Shown in pieces: positions 1 through 7,613 of a DNA stretch of 24,920 nucleotides. How positions within the stretch are numbered: position 1 is the stretch's first letter; each line of letters opens with the position of its first letter. The notes beneath the pieces are model-generated. The model saw nothing but the letters and a program-made list of their open reading frames with translations, was not told the origin of the DNA and searched no databases. Source of the stretch: an uncultured Ruminococcus sp. GTDB taxonomy: Bacteria > Bacillota > Clostridia > Oscillospirales > Ruminococcaceae. Both the position numbers and the translations under genes were made by a program. Location of the stretch: contig UQYK01000026.1 in the NCBI GenBank assembly GCA_900545285.1, forward strand, positions 1 to 24,920, read 5' to 3'.

Positions 1-141
1 CAACAAAATTATGCTCGAAAATCCACATATATTTCTTATGAAGACAGGTTCTAAATACGCCTGTGTCTTTTCGGAAAATTTTGCTGTATCCTATGTAAGA
101 GTGCTTGTCTGGCAGTGTTTTTATGGGAACAAGACGCATAC
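1..141. other. Left edge, no gene assigned
   Basis: Nothing here can be assigned. Plus-strand frame 1 is open from the window edge to a TAA at 52-54 and could be the last 17 codons of a gene entering from the left. Frame 2 is open to 169 but runs through the arm of the terminator hairpin, so it is probably not coding. The stretch is AT-rich with no start site or Shine-Dalgarno. Confidence 0.3.
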
Positions 142-184
142 AAAAAAGGCTTCTCAACCAAAATCATAGGTGAGAAGCCTTTTG
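142..184 (-). terminator. Rho-independent terminator (probably bidirectional)
   Basis: AGGCTTCTCA at 147-156 pairs with TGAGAAGCCT at 171-180, and ACC/AGG-type pairing extends the stem inward. Read on the minus strand, the stem is followed by a run of six T, so it ends the patatin-like gene whose stop is at 195. On the plus strand it is followed by TTTT, so it could also end a gene entering from the left. Confidence 0.8.
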
Positions 185-194
185 TCATGATAAG

Positions 195-1115
195 TTAAAA
201 TATCTGAAGGGCAGTTTGTGTGGTAAAGCAAGTGTTTGTCGCAGGAATTTCCTGGAATTCTGCCGCGGCAGATAAAATGTCCGCATGCAGCCAGTCACAG
301 ATGGCCGGCCAGCAGGCCTTTGCCAGCGATCTGCCGTGCTGATAATAGACATCAATTTTATCATGCCGCTGTGTAAAGAGGGGAATGGGGCGTATTTGCG
401 GGCGAATTACGAAAACACGCTGTTCTGCTACTGCCCTTTGCATGGCATGTACACTTTGTTCATAAAGAGAAATCCGATTGAGAATCGCATGATATAGTTT
501 CGGATAAGATTTTTTATAGTACTTCCAGAGAAGCGGTTTTAATTTTCGGTAGTCTGTAGGGCGGCAGTCTTCTCTACCAGTGAGAATGACCAGAACTTTG
601 CTGCATCCGTTTTCCAGCAGATGCGCAAACGGAATCGGATCTGCAATGCTGCCGTCTACATAATGCAGCCCGTCAATTTCCACTGGCTGACAAATAATCG
701 GAAGTGCACAGGAGGCCTTTAATGCAGTCAAAAGCTGCCGCTTGGAGTGATTTCCACTCAGATGTGCCGGCAGTCCGCTTTCACAGCAGGTTGCCGTAAA
801 ATCAATGGAAGTTGCAGAAGAAAAATAAGTGGGAAAATCAATTTGCAGGGCATAGCGTGCTACCATATCGTCCAGATTGACAAAGCGCCCGGTCTGCGCC
901 ATATGCTGCAATCCAAAGTAGCGGTTTTTCCGGGACATTTTCATCATTTCCAGAGAGATGCCAGTCTGCGCGGAACGATAGTTGATTGCACATCCGGCAC
1001 CGGCAGAGGTGCCGGAAACAGCAGAAGCAGTGAAACCGCATTCCATGAGCTGATCCAGAACACCGGCTGAAAAAGAACAGCGTTCTGCACCGCCTTCCAG
1101 AGCGATTCCTGTCAT
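195..1115 (-). CDS. Patatin-like phospholipase family protein (YjjU-like)
   Basis: Predicted acyl hydrolase of the patatin family, which uses a Ser-Asp dyad to cleave lipid ester bonds. Counting from the ATG at 1115 the protein has 306 residues. The oxyanion-hole loop is LEGGAERC (6-13), the nucleophile elbow is GTSAG with Ser37, and the catalytic Asp is D154 in VDGS. The long C-terminal part (170-300) and the RYFGLQHM segment after the elbow resemble YjjU-type patatins. No signal peptide or membrane segment is visible, so it is probably cytoplasmic. I prefer the ATG at 1115 because AAGGTG lies 9 nt upstream and the protein then begins directly at the first strand (MTGIALEGG). An in-frame ATG at 1151 adds 12 residues but has no Shine-Dalgarno. 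It is a single-gene unit, divergent from the cellulase. The physiological substrate is unknown. Confidence 0.85.
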   Translation of the reverse strand: MTGIALEGGAERCSFSAGVLDQLMECGFTASAVSGTSAGAGCAINYRSAQTGISLEMMKMSRKNRYFGLQHMAQTGRFVNLDDMVARYALQIDFPTYFSSATSIDFTATCCESGLPAHLSGNHSKRQLLTALKASCALPIICQPVEIDGLHYVDGSIADPIPFAHLLENGCSKVLVILTGREDCRPTDYRKLKPLLWKYYKKSYPKLYHAILNRISLYEQSVHAMQRAVAEQRVFVIRPQIRPIPLFTQRHDKIDVYYQHGRSLAKACWPAICDWLHADILSAAAEFQEIPATNTCFTTQTALQIF

Positions 1116-1170
1116 ATTGTCATGCACCTTCTTCCTTTGATCTGTGCCCATCTGAAATGGATAGGAAATT

Positions 1171-1209
1171 TGCGTATGATATAGAAATAGGATAAATCCA
1201 TCATACGCA
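1171..1209 (-). other. Perfect 10-bp inverted repeat in the patatin-gene leader
   Basis: TGCGTATGAT (1171-1180) and ATCATACGCA (1200-1209) are perfect reverse complements separated by 19 nt. They lie between the promoter at 1256-1284 and the start of the lipase gene, so they would form a hairpin in the 5' leader or a repressor site on DNA. Confidence 0.5.
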
Positions 1210-1255
1210 GTTACTCCGATATAAATTCCTTTGACGATTCCATAGCGATTCTTTC

Positions 1256-1284
1256 ATTATACGAGATTTCGAGGATTCTGTCAA
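1256..1284 (-). promoter_or_regulatory. Sigma-A type promoter for the patatin-like gene
   Basis: On the minus strand there is a perfect TTGACA (1284-1279) and a perfect TATAAT (1261-1256) separated by exactly 17 nt. Transcription should start near 1249, giving a leader of about 130 nt. Confidence 0.85.
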
Positions 1285-1343
1285 GTATTTTGCAGGAAAC
1301 TTCAAAAAATACATGAAAAAAAGTGGACATCCGCGATTTTGTA

Positions 1344-1372
1344 TTTACAAATTGATCAAAATATGATATAGT
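1344..1372 (+). promoter_or_regulatory. Promoter for the GH9 cellulase gene
   Basis: TTTACA (1344-1349), a 17-nt spacer, then TATAGT (1367-1372) preceded by TG at 1364-1365 (extended -10). It lies 35 nt upstream of the GH9 start codon, which has GAGGAGG just upstream. It is divergent from the lipase promoter; the two -35 boxes are about 60 nt apart. No obvious cre-type palindrome was seen between them. Confidence 0.75.
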
Positions 1373-1406
1373 AATGACAAAGTAAAATCATGAGGAGGCG
1401 TTTGTA

Positions 1407-4037
1407 ATGAAACAATTTGGTGTGCAGTTTCTGTCAATCGCGGCGTGTCTGGCAGTACTGGGAAACTGTGTGATGCCGGTGTCTGCCGGACAGCAGCTGG
1501 GGCAGACGGACTTTGAGGATGGTGTAGGACTGCCGTGGCATGTGTGCGAATCTGCGCCGGGAGAAATGGAATTTGAGATTCGGGACGGAAAGTATGAAAT
1601 TACAATTGTCAATCCAGGCGGTGCCTCAAACGGCGGAGAAGACCGCTGGGATTGTCAGTTCCGGCACAGAGGATTGAAGCTGGTGTCCGGATGCACCTAC
1701 GAGGTGGCCTATGAAATCACGGCCAGCAACAACTGTACATACTATACAAAAATCGGAGATATGGCAGAGCCGTTCACCGAGGACTGGCATGGAAATCCGG
1801 ATGACGGGCAGTATGATTCCTATTGGAATGTGCAGAATCTGACTGCAAATCAGACCGTTTCCTTTCACGGCACTTTTACGGCAAACCGAACCGCAGAAGT
1901 AGAGTGGGCGTTTCATATCGGTGGAGATACTGTTCCGGCAGGAACTGTTTTCACGTTTGACAATATGTCTCTGATTTGCAAGGACAGCGATGAAAATGAC
2001 TATGTACCGGCCAACACCTGGGAACGGGCTGATATTGTGACAAACCAGGTGGGCTATTTTGCAGATGGTGCCAAGGAAGCCACGCTGATTTCTTCGGAAA
2101 AGGATGGCGTTTCCTTCTCTCTGCTGGATCTGAACGGGGAAGAGGTGTACACCGGCACATCAGAGCCTATGGGAGAAGATGCGGATTCTGGAGATCAGGT
2201 ACACCGGCTGGACTTTTCCGAGGTGACAACAGAGGGAACCTATACCTTAAAAACAGGGGATGCGGTAAGCCGGGAATTTACCATTGGCGGAACAGAAACC
2301 TATTCCGGTATGCTGTATGATGCACTGAATTACTTCTATCAGAACCGCAGCGGCATAGAGGTAGAGAGCCAATACATTACCTCCGGGGATGCAGATGCGC
2401 TGGCACACGCGTCAGGGCATTCCAGTGATGTGGCACGGATTACAACCGACTGGAACGATTTACAGAGCAATGGCGGCACACAGGACGTAACCGGCGGCTG
2501 GTATGATGCCGGAGATCACGGCAAATATGTTGTTAATGGCGGCATTGCCCTTTGGATGATGCAAAACCAGTATGAGCGCGCCGTGAAAAATGGAACTGAG
2601 GCGGCCTATGCAGACGGCACAATGCATCTTCCGGAGCAGAACAATTCCTATCCCGATCTTCTGGACGAAGCACGGTGGGAAATGGAATGGATGCTGAAAA
2701 TGATTGTCCAGGACGGCGAATATCAGGATATGGTGTACCATAAGGTGCATGATATCAAGTGGACTGCACTGGGAATGGCGCCGGCAGATGATACCGAAGA
2801 GCGGATTATAAAACCGCCCACGACTTGTGCGACACTGAATCTGGCTGCCTGCGGTGCACAGGCGGCGCGTCTCTGGGAAACCTACGATAAATCCTTTGCA
2901 GATCAGTGCCTGGATGCGGCGAAAAAAGCTTATGCAGCGGCAAAGAAGCATTCGGATTTGTATGCGCCTCTGGATCAGTCCATAGGCGGCGGCCCGTATG
3001 GGGACGATGATGCAACGGATGAATTTTATTGGGCGGCTTGTGAACTGTATCTGACCACAGGGGATGCTTCCTATTTGAAGGATCTGAAAGCATCTGCACA
3101 TTATCTCTCAGTTCCGGTGACGCTTTCCGGAGGAGAAGATGTGGATACACCGGGAAGCTTTGACTGGGGCAATACAGCGGCACTGGGAACGCTTTCTCTG
3201 GCATTGTTTGGAGAGAGTCAGGACAAGACAATCGCATCTGATGCAGCAAAAGCGGTTTCTGATGCAGCGGATACACATCTCCAGCGCGAATCGGAGCAGG
3301 GCTATGGCCAGCCGTTCGGGCAGAGCACACTCAGCAATTCCGACAGTGATACCGGCTATGTCTGGGGTTCTAATTCCTTTGTGGCGGATAATGCAGTGGT
3401 GTTGGCCTGCGCCTACGATCTGACCGGAGAGCAGAAGTATCTGGATGGCGTGATGTCTGCGGCAGATTATCTTCTGGGATGCAATCCTATGGATGTGTCC
3501 TATGTGACCGGCTATGGCACGCATGCGGTCATGTATCCCCACCATCGATTCTGGGCCGGACAGATTGCCGAAGCATTTCCCACTGCGCCGGCAGGTGTAC
3601 TGGTGGGCGGCCCGAATTCCGGCATGCAGGATCCCTGGGTAAAGGGCAGCGGTTGGAAAAAAGGAGAAATTGCACCGGCAAAGTGCTATATGGATCATAT
3701 TGAAGCCTGGTCTGTCAATGAGTGTACCATTAACTGGAACGCACCTTTGGCATGGCTGACTGGATTCCTGTGTGACAGCAACGGCGGCATTGTTGTCAGC
3801 GCATCGTCCGGTGCGATGGAACAGCAGGAGCAGGACGCAGATACCGGTGATCAGGCGGATGCAAATACAAGTGCAAATACAAAGACGCAAAAGCATACAA
3901 ATCCAGAAAAAGAAACGGATACAGCCGCAGCAAGCGGATTCCCTGTAAAGTTAGTGATTATATTAGGGGCATCGCTTCTGGGACTGATTATTGTAGAGGT
4001 CTTTGTGTATCAGATGGTAAAGCTAAAGAAGAAATAA
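1407..4037 (+). CDS. Modular GH9 cellulase with C-terminal membrane anchor
   Basis: Secreted family 9 endoglucanase (876 aa), an inverting beta-1,4-glucanase. A signal peptide ends near VSA (cleavage after about residue 27). Residues about 30-195 form a carbohydrate-binding module of the CBM4/9 type (FEDG start, Trp-rich, W-D-Q-F). Residues about 205-295 are the Ig-like domain usual before GH9 domains (IVTNQVGYF). The catalytic domain spans about 300-790: GGWYDAGDHGKY carries the catalytic-base pair D367/D370, PHHR is at 711-714, and the acid Glu is E772 in WSVNECTINWN. All signature residues are present, so it should be active. After a Gln/Asp/Thr/Lys-rich linker (about 800-843) comes a hydrophobic helix (849-871) and the tail KLKKK. 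No dockerin or LPXTG motif is present, so I infer a membrane-tethered enzyme with its catalytic part outside the cell. The start has a strong Shine-Dalgarno. Confidence 0.93.
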   Translation: MKQFGVQFLSIAACLAVLGNCVMPVSAGQQLGQTDFEDGVGLPWHVCESAPGEMEFEIRDGKYEITIVNPGGASNGGEDRWDCQFRHRGLKLVSGCTYEVAYEITASNNCTYYTKIGDMAEPFTEDWHGNPDDGQYDSYWNVQNLTANQTVSFHGTFTANRTAEVEWAFHIGGDTVPAGTVFTFDNMSLICKDSDENDYVPANTWERADIVTNQVGYFADGAKEATLISSEKDGVSFSLLDLNGEEVYTGTSEPMGEDADSGDQVHRLDFSEVTTEGTYTLKTGDAVSREFTIGGTETYSGMLYDALNYFYQNRSGIEVESQYITSGDADALAHASGHSSDVARITTDWNDLQSNGGTQDVTGGWYDAGDHGKYVVNGGIALWMMQNQYERAVKNGTEAAYADGTMHLPEQNNSYPDLLDEARWEMEWMLKMIVQDGEYQDMVYHKVHDIKWTALGMAPADDTEERIIKPPTTCATLNLAACGAQAARLWETYDKSFADQCLDAAKKAYAAAKKHSDLYAPLDQSIGGGPYGDDDATDEFYWAACELYLTTGDASYLKDLKASAHYLSVPVTLSGGEDVDTPGSFDWGNTAALGTLSLALFGESQDKTIASDAAKAVSDAADTHLQRESEQGYGQPFGQSTLSNSDSDTGYVWGSNSFVADNAVVLACAYDLTGEQKYLDGVMSAADYLLGCNPMDVSYVTGYGTHAVMYPHHRFWAGQIAEAFPTAPAGVLVGGPNSGMQDPWVKGSGWKKGEIAPAKCYMDHIEAWSVNECTINWNAPLAWLTGFLCDSNGGIVVSASSGAMEQQEQDADTGDQADANTSANTKTQKHTNPEKETDTAAASGFPVKLVIILGASLLGLIIVEVFVYQMVKLKKK

Positions 4038-4057
4038 AAGCGGAACAGCGCTTTAAA

Positions 4058-4101
4058 AAGAGCACCTTATGGAAGCGGTAATACTTCCATAAGGTGCTCT
4101 T
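4058..4101 (-). terminator. Strong hairpin terminator (18-bp perfect stem)
   Basis: Arms at 4058-4075 and 4084-4101 are perfect reverse complements with an 8-nt loop. On the minus strand the stem runs into five T; on the plus strand it is followed by TGCAG with no T-run. It fits best as the terminator of the small minus-strand unit starting near 4405. It may also stop GH9 transcription, since it starts 20 nt after that stop codon. Confidence 0.75.
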
Positions 4102-4189
4102 GCAGTTTCCGGACAGATGGAAAGATGTTTTTTTCCGAAAAATGTGTTTTGGTTACGCTGTCGGCAGCTGCATGGTATGCTGTGAAATC

Positions 4190-4387
4190 TTACCCGGCAG
4201 AAAATGCAGTGTCAAATCCGGAAACGTTTGCGGTGCAGCAGATTGCGGCAGGGCCTTCTTTCGGGTGAATGCAGTTCGCACCATGCCGGAGGCAGCCGCG
4301 GTGCAGTCCGGCGAGTTTTGCCGCAGAGATGCATATGTTAGCATTGCCGCGGCAAGCATTTGAGACGATTGCTTTTGCAGAATACAT
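4190..4387 (-). CDS. Candidate small Cys-rich protein (65 aa), unrecognised
   Basis: Tentative. The ATG at 4387 is preceded by GAAAGGAG, but only 2 nt separate AGGAG from the ATG, which is tight. The predicted peptide has 65 residues, six Cys (positions 12, 19, 31, 38, 48, 49) and begins MYSAKAIVSN. It matches nothing I recognise. An overlapping minus-strand frame (4153-4413) is open for 86 codons, and I cannot tell which is translated, if either. What makes the locus credible is the surrounding unit: a promoter with TATAAT 25 nt upstream and a strong terminator about 90 nt downstream. It could instead be a small RNA of about 340 nt. Confidence 0.25.
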   Translation of the reverse strand: MYSAKAIVSNACRGNANICISAAKLAGLHRGCLRHGANCIHPKEGPAAICCTANVSGFDTAFSAG

Positions 4388-4411
4388 AGCTCCTTTCTGA
4401 TTGAACAATTC

Positions 4412-4440
4412 ATTATAGCATACTATGAAATCTGCTGCAA
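4412..4440 (-). promoter_or_regulatory. Promoter of the orphan small transcription unit
   Basis: On the minus strand TTGCAG (4440-4435), a 17-nt spacer and a perfect TATAAT (4417-4412) with an extended -10 TGC. The -35 is weak but the extended -10 compensates. Expected transcript start is near 4405, giving an untranslated leader of about 18 nt before the ATG at 4387. Confidence 0.6.
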
Positions 4441-4502
4441 TATGTTCGACAAAACTTGTCTTTTTCCGATTTTTTCTGACGCTGTATATCATGGGGAAAA
4501 GG

Positions 4503-4544
4503 AAAGCCGCCTCCGGGGTGCATCCCAAAGGCGGCTTTCTTTAC
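4503..4544 (-). terminator. Terminator of the fucose operon
   Basis: AAAGCCGCCT (4503-4512) pairs with AGGCGGCTTT (4529-4538). Read on the minus strand the stem ends in GGCTTTCCTTTT, a T-rich tail. It lies about 65 nt after the fucI stop codon. Confidence 0.75.
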
Positions 4545-4560
4545 GCAACTGAATTGATAT

Positions 4561-4599
4561 AGAATCTGCGCAGGCTGCAAGAGCTTGCAGCAGGATTCT
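4561..4599 (-). other. Nested hairpin just after fucI
   Basis: A perfect palindromic stem, GCTGCAAG/CTTGCAGC with a 2-nt centre (4574-4591), lies inside an outer pair AGAATC/GATTCT (4561-4566, 4594-4599). It sits between the fucI stop and the terminator. There is no T-run, so it may protect the 3' end rather than terminate. Confidence 0.4.
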
Positions 4600-4601
4600 G
4601 C

Positions 4602-5619
4602 TTATTGATAAATCGGGCCGTAAGCTTCGCAGGCACGGTAGTCTGCGGCTTCCAGATCCTTGGTGCCGAATGCACTCCAGGTGTGCGGCCGATAGATCCG
4701 GTTTTCCGGTACGTTGTGCATGGAAACCGGAATCCGCAGCATGCTTGCCAGTGTGATCAGATCGGCGCCGATGTGGCCGTATGCCAGGCAGCCATGGTTC
4801 GCACCCCAGTTTGCCATAACATGATACACATCTGCAAATGCGCCCTCTCCGGTGAGATTGGGCACAAACCATGTGGTCGGCCAGGTTTTGTCGGTTCTGG
4901 CATCCAGGGAATTGTGAATTTCATCCGGAAGGTCCACGGTGTATCCTTCTGCAATTTGCAGCAGAGGCTGTGTGCCGTTGAGGATATTCAGACGAATCAT
5001 GGTTACCGGCATTTCTGCCCGAATGCCCAGATATTTCTAGAAGAAATCGGAATTGCAGTAAGAGCCGGCAATTCCCATGGAAACGCCACCCAGTCCTACA
5101 TATGCTTTATTCCGCATTACGCCGACAGCAATGGCACACTTTGCAAAGCGCAGGATTTTTTCCCGGACATCTGCCGGAACAGAGGTGTCGTCCTTATCCT
5201 GTACATCATGGCCGTAAATCGAAAATGCCGGCAAACCACGCTGTGCATGAGCTGCCATGCAGGCGGCCAGATAGACAGCGCCGGGGCGCTCTGTACCGTT
5301 GAATCCCCAGACTGCCTTTATGGTCAAGCGGATTGAGATCTATGGTTTCGCTGCCGTAGCACCAGCACGGTGTCACAAACAGGGTAGCGCAGACATTCTG
5401 CGTCTGAAAGAATGTTTCGCATTCGTATGCTTCTGCGCCGCCGCCAATTGTAGTGGGGGCAATGACGCACTCGATCTTTGTGCCGTCCGGATAACGGAGA
5501 TTGGATTCGATCAGATCCTTTGCAGCGTTGGCCATGTGCATGGTCTGCTGTTCCAGGTCTTCTCTTACACCGAATTGTCTGCCGTCAATGACAGGACGGA
5601 TTCCGATTTTTGGATACAT
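4602..5619 (-). pseudogene. fucI: L-fucose isomerase, degraded (frameshift, stop, large internal deletion)
   Basis: Relic of the enzyme that converts L-fucose to L-fuculose. The N-terminus is intact from the ATG at 5619 (GAGGT 7 nt upstream): MYPKIGIRPVIDG through CWCYGSETIDLNPL. Near 5320-5326 one extra base shifts the frame; the next frame continues with KAVWGFNGTERPGAVYL and GGVSMGIAGS down to a TAG at 5037-5039. The same frame then reads KYLGIRAE and jumps at about 5012 straight to the C-terminal domain (LQIAEGYTVDLP, WPTTWF, MANWGANHG, TLASMLRIPV). Only about 339 codons remain, against about 590 in the family. The missing block of about 250 residues holds the metal-binding Glu and Asp (E337 and D361 in E. 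coli numbering); only the metal-ligand His in GANHG survives. It cannot encode an active isomerase. Confidence 0.93.
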
Positions 5620-5642
5620 GTTGATTACCTCACTCCATAAAT

Positions 5643-7103
5643 TCAGCTTTTGCCGAATAGTTTCTGATATTTTTGATAAGCACGTACCGGAAATGTTCCC
5701 GGTGTATAAATTGGAAGCGTTTCAGATGCTGCAATACAGCGCCGCGCTTCTTCCGGAGAAGCAATCGCTCCCAGAGACAGCAGCTGAATGGCGGCGTTTC
5801 CATAGACGGTAGCTTCTACCGGGCCGGCAACGACAGGCCGCTGGCAATAGGTTGCAGTCAGCTGACAGAGCAGGTGATCTCTTGCGCCGCTACCCACCAG
5901 ATGAATGACTGGATATGTTTCGCCGGTGCAGGTTTCCAGATCATCCAGTGCACTGCGGTATTTCAGCGCCAGGCTTTCGTAAATGCAGCGGAAGACAGCC
6001 CCCGGACTCTGCGGAACCGGCTGTCCGGTGACCTGACAAAATTGCTGCACACGCTCTGGAATATTCCCCGGCGGTGTAAACATTGCGTGATCCGGGTCAA
6101 TATAGCAGGCAGGCTCCCGACTTTCTGCGGCCATCCTTTCGATTTCAGCAAAAGAGAACGGCTTGTCCTGCCGGATATATTCCCGGCGTGCCTCCTGGAT
6201 AAGCCAGAGGCCGATGATATTTTTTAAGAAGGTGACTTTTTGATCATACCCGATTTCGTTGGAAAGCCCCATTGCAGCAGCTTGCTCTGTCAAGATGGGC
6301 GTATCTCGAATGGTGCCGAAAAGCGACCAGGTGCCGCAGCTTAAAAAGACGAACGGCTTTGTTTTGGCCGGTGCGGCAAAGGCGGCACACTGGGTATCGT
6401 GGCCGCACACTGCAGTGACCGGAATAGGCGGCAGCGTGAGCCGCTGCTGAACCGCTTCAGACAGCGCCCCCTTCGCACTGCCGCTCTCAGTCAAAGGCGG
6501 CAGCAGGGCAGTAGGAAGGCCAAGCTGTTCCAACAGCTCTGTATTCCAGTTTCCAGTTTGCGCGGACAGCATTTGCGTTGTGCTGGCAATCGAGCGTTCA
6601 GCAGAAATGCTTCCGGTCAGAAAATACGCGAAAAGATCCGGCATCAGCAGAAGCTTGTCACAGGCTTTTAATTCTTTGGCATCCTTCTGCTGCATCAGCT
6701 GAAACAGAGTATTGATATCCATGATCTGTGTGCCGGTACGCCGGTACAGTTCGGAAAGGGGGAGAACCTTTCCCAGCTTTTCCGGATAGCCGGCACTACG
6801 GCCATCCCGGTAGTGCCGGGAATTTTCCAGAAGTACGCCTCGCTTATCCAACAAGCCATAATCCACGCCCCAGGTGTCGATGCCGATACTTTCATAGGAA
6901 TCCAGCAGAAATGCTTTTTGCAGCCCGATTTCCAGCTGATTCATCAGTTCCGGGACATTCCAGAACAGATGGCCGTTCTCCAGAAGTGGCTCGTTGACAA
7001 AGCGATGTACTTCCTGCAGGTGTATGGCAGTGCCGTCATAGGTGGCCAGAATGGCACGACCAGAAGAAGCGCCGAAGTCCAGCGCCAGTACAGACCGCTT
7101 CAT
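5643..7103 (-). CDS. FGGY carbohydrate kinase (rhamnulokinase-type, probable L-fuculokinase)
   Basis: ATP-dependent sugar kinase of 486 aa, about the usual size of RhaB/FucK. The N-terminal phosphate-binding loop is LDFGASSGRAIL (9-20). DTWGVDYGLLD follows at about 76-86, CGHDTQ near 234-239 is the usual place of the catalytic Asp, GTWSLFG is at about 257-263, and the adenosine-side motif LVGSGARDHLLCQLTA lies near 400. By sequence it is closest to rhamnulokinases. By context, between fucU and fucI, it should phosphorylate L-fuculose to L-fuculose 1-phosphate; dual use on L-rhamnulose is possible. Its ATG overlaps the fucU stop (ATGA at 7100-7103) with GGAGG 7 nt upstream, so the two are translationally coupled. 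The reading frame is intact although both outer genes of the operon are broken. Confidence 0.85.
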   Translation of the reverse strand: MKRSVLALDFGASSGRAILATYDGTAIHLQEVHRFVNEPLLENGHLFWNVPELMNQLEIGLQKAFLLDSYESIGIDTWGVDYGLLDKRGVLLENSRHYRDGRSAGYPEKLGKVLPLSELYRRTGTQIMDINTLFQLMQQKDAKELKACDKLLLMPDLFAYFLTGSISAERSIASTTQMLSAQTGNWNTELLEQLGLPTALLPPLTESGSAKGALSEAVQQRLTLPPIPVTAVCGHDTQCAAFAAPAKTKPFVFLSCGTWSLFGTIRDTPILTEQAAAMGLSNEIGYDQKVTFLKNIIGLWLIQEARREYIRQDKPFSFAEIERMAAESREPACYIDPDHAMFTPPGNIPERVQQFCQVTGQPVPQSPGAVFRCIYESLALKYRSALDDLETCTGETYPVIHLVGSGARDHLLCQLTATYCQRPVVAGPVEATVYGNAAIQLLSLGAIASPEEARRCIAASETLPIYTPGTFPVRAYQKYQKLFGKS

Positions 7104-7543
7104 GATGCATCCTCCGGAAGAACAACGCCTTTTTTCAAAAGGATGTTGGCATAAATTGCGGTTTCACCGGTTGCAATGACAGCATAGGCATTTTTGGCTC
7201 GTTCATAGAAAGCGAACCGTTCAATATATTCGATTTCGCTGTGCTCCGGCTCTTCTTCAGAAAGAATGCTTCGGTATGTCTCCCAGATTGCAGGGACTAC
7301 CGGATCCCCGGGAACGACTTCCATTAGACCCACCGGCTTAGGGGTATAGGAATCCAGCGGCAGAAAATGCAGCACTGCCCGGAGTACCTCCGGAACGCCG
7401 TGTCCGTCCAGACGGATAAGCCTTTTTGCAATGGCGGCACCGGGAAAGTTTCCATCTGCAATGACGATTTCATCACCGTGTCCCATTTCCATCAATACTT
7501 TCAGAAGATCCGGTGTTAAAATTGCAGGAATATGTTTCAGCAT
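7100..7543 (-). CDS. fucU: L-fucose mutarotase (RbsD/FucU family)
   Basis: Interconverts the alpha and beta anomers of L-fucose, supplying the form used by the isomerase. It has 147 aa; the E. coli protein has 140. Family features visible are LKVLMEMGHGDEIVIADGNFP near the N-terminus, with the conserved His and Asp, and FAFYERAKNAYAVIATGE near the C-terminus, with the Tyr and Glu-Arg characteristic of FucU. The start at 7543 is set by AGGAGG 7 nt upstream (7551-7556); an in-frame upstream ATG at 7567 lacks a good site. It is the second gene of the fuc operon, coupled to the kinase by a 4-nt overlap. It is intact. Confidence 0.92.
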   Translation of the reverse strand: MLKHIPAILTPDLLKVLMEMGHGDEIVIADGNFPGAAIAKRLIRLDGHGVPEVLRAVLHFLPLDSYTPKPVGLMEVVPGDPVVPAIWETYRSILSEEEPEHSEIEYIERFAFYERAKNAYAVIATGETAIYANILLKKGVVLPEDAS

Positions 7544-7613
7544 AATCGAGTCCTCCTGTGCTTGCATGTATTACAAAGCTTGTCTTGGCAAAAATATAAA
7601 TTGCTTTCACAGC

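Noticed and set aside
4094..4363. 89-codon plus-strand frame after the cellulase
   Set aside because: It starts inside the terminator hairpin, has no ribosome site and looks like a shadow of the minus-strand unit.
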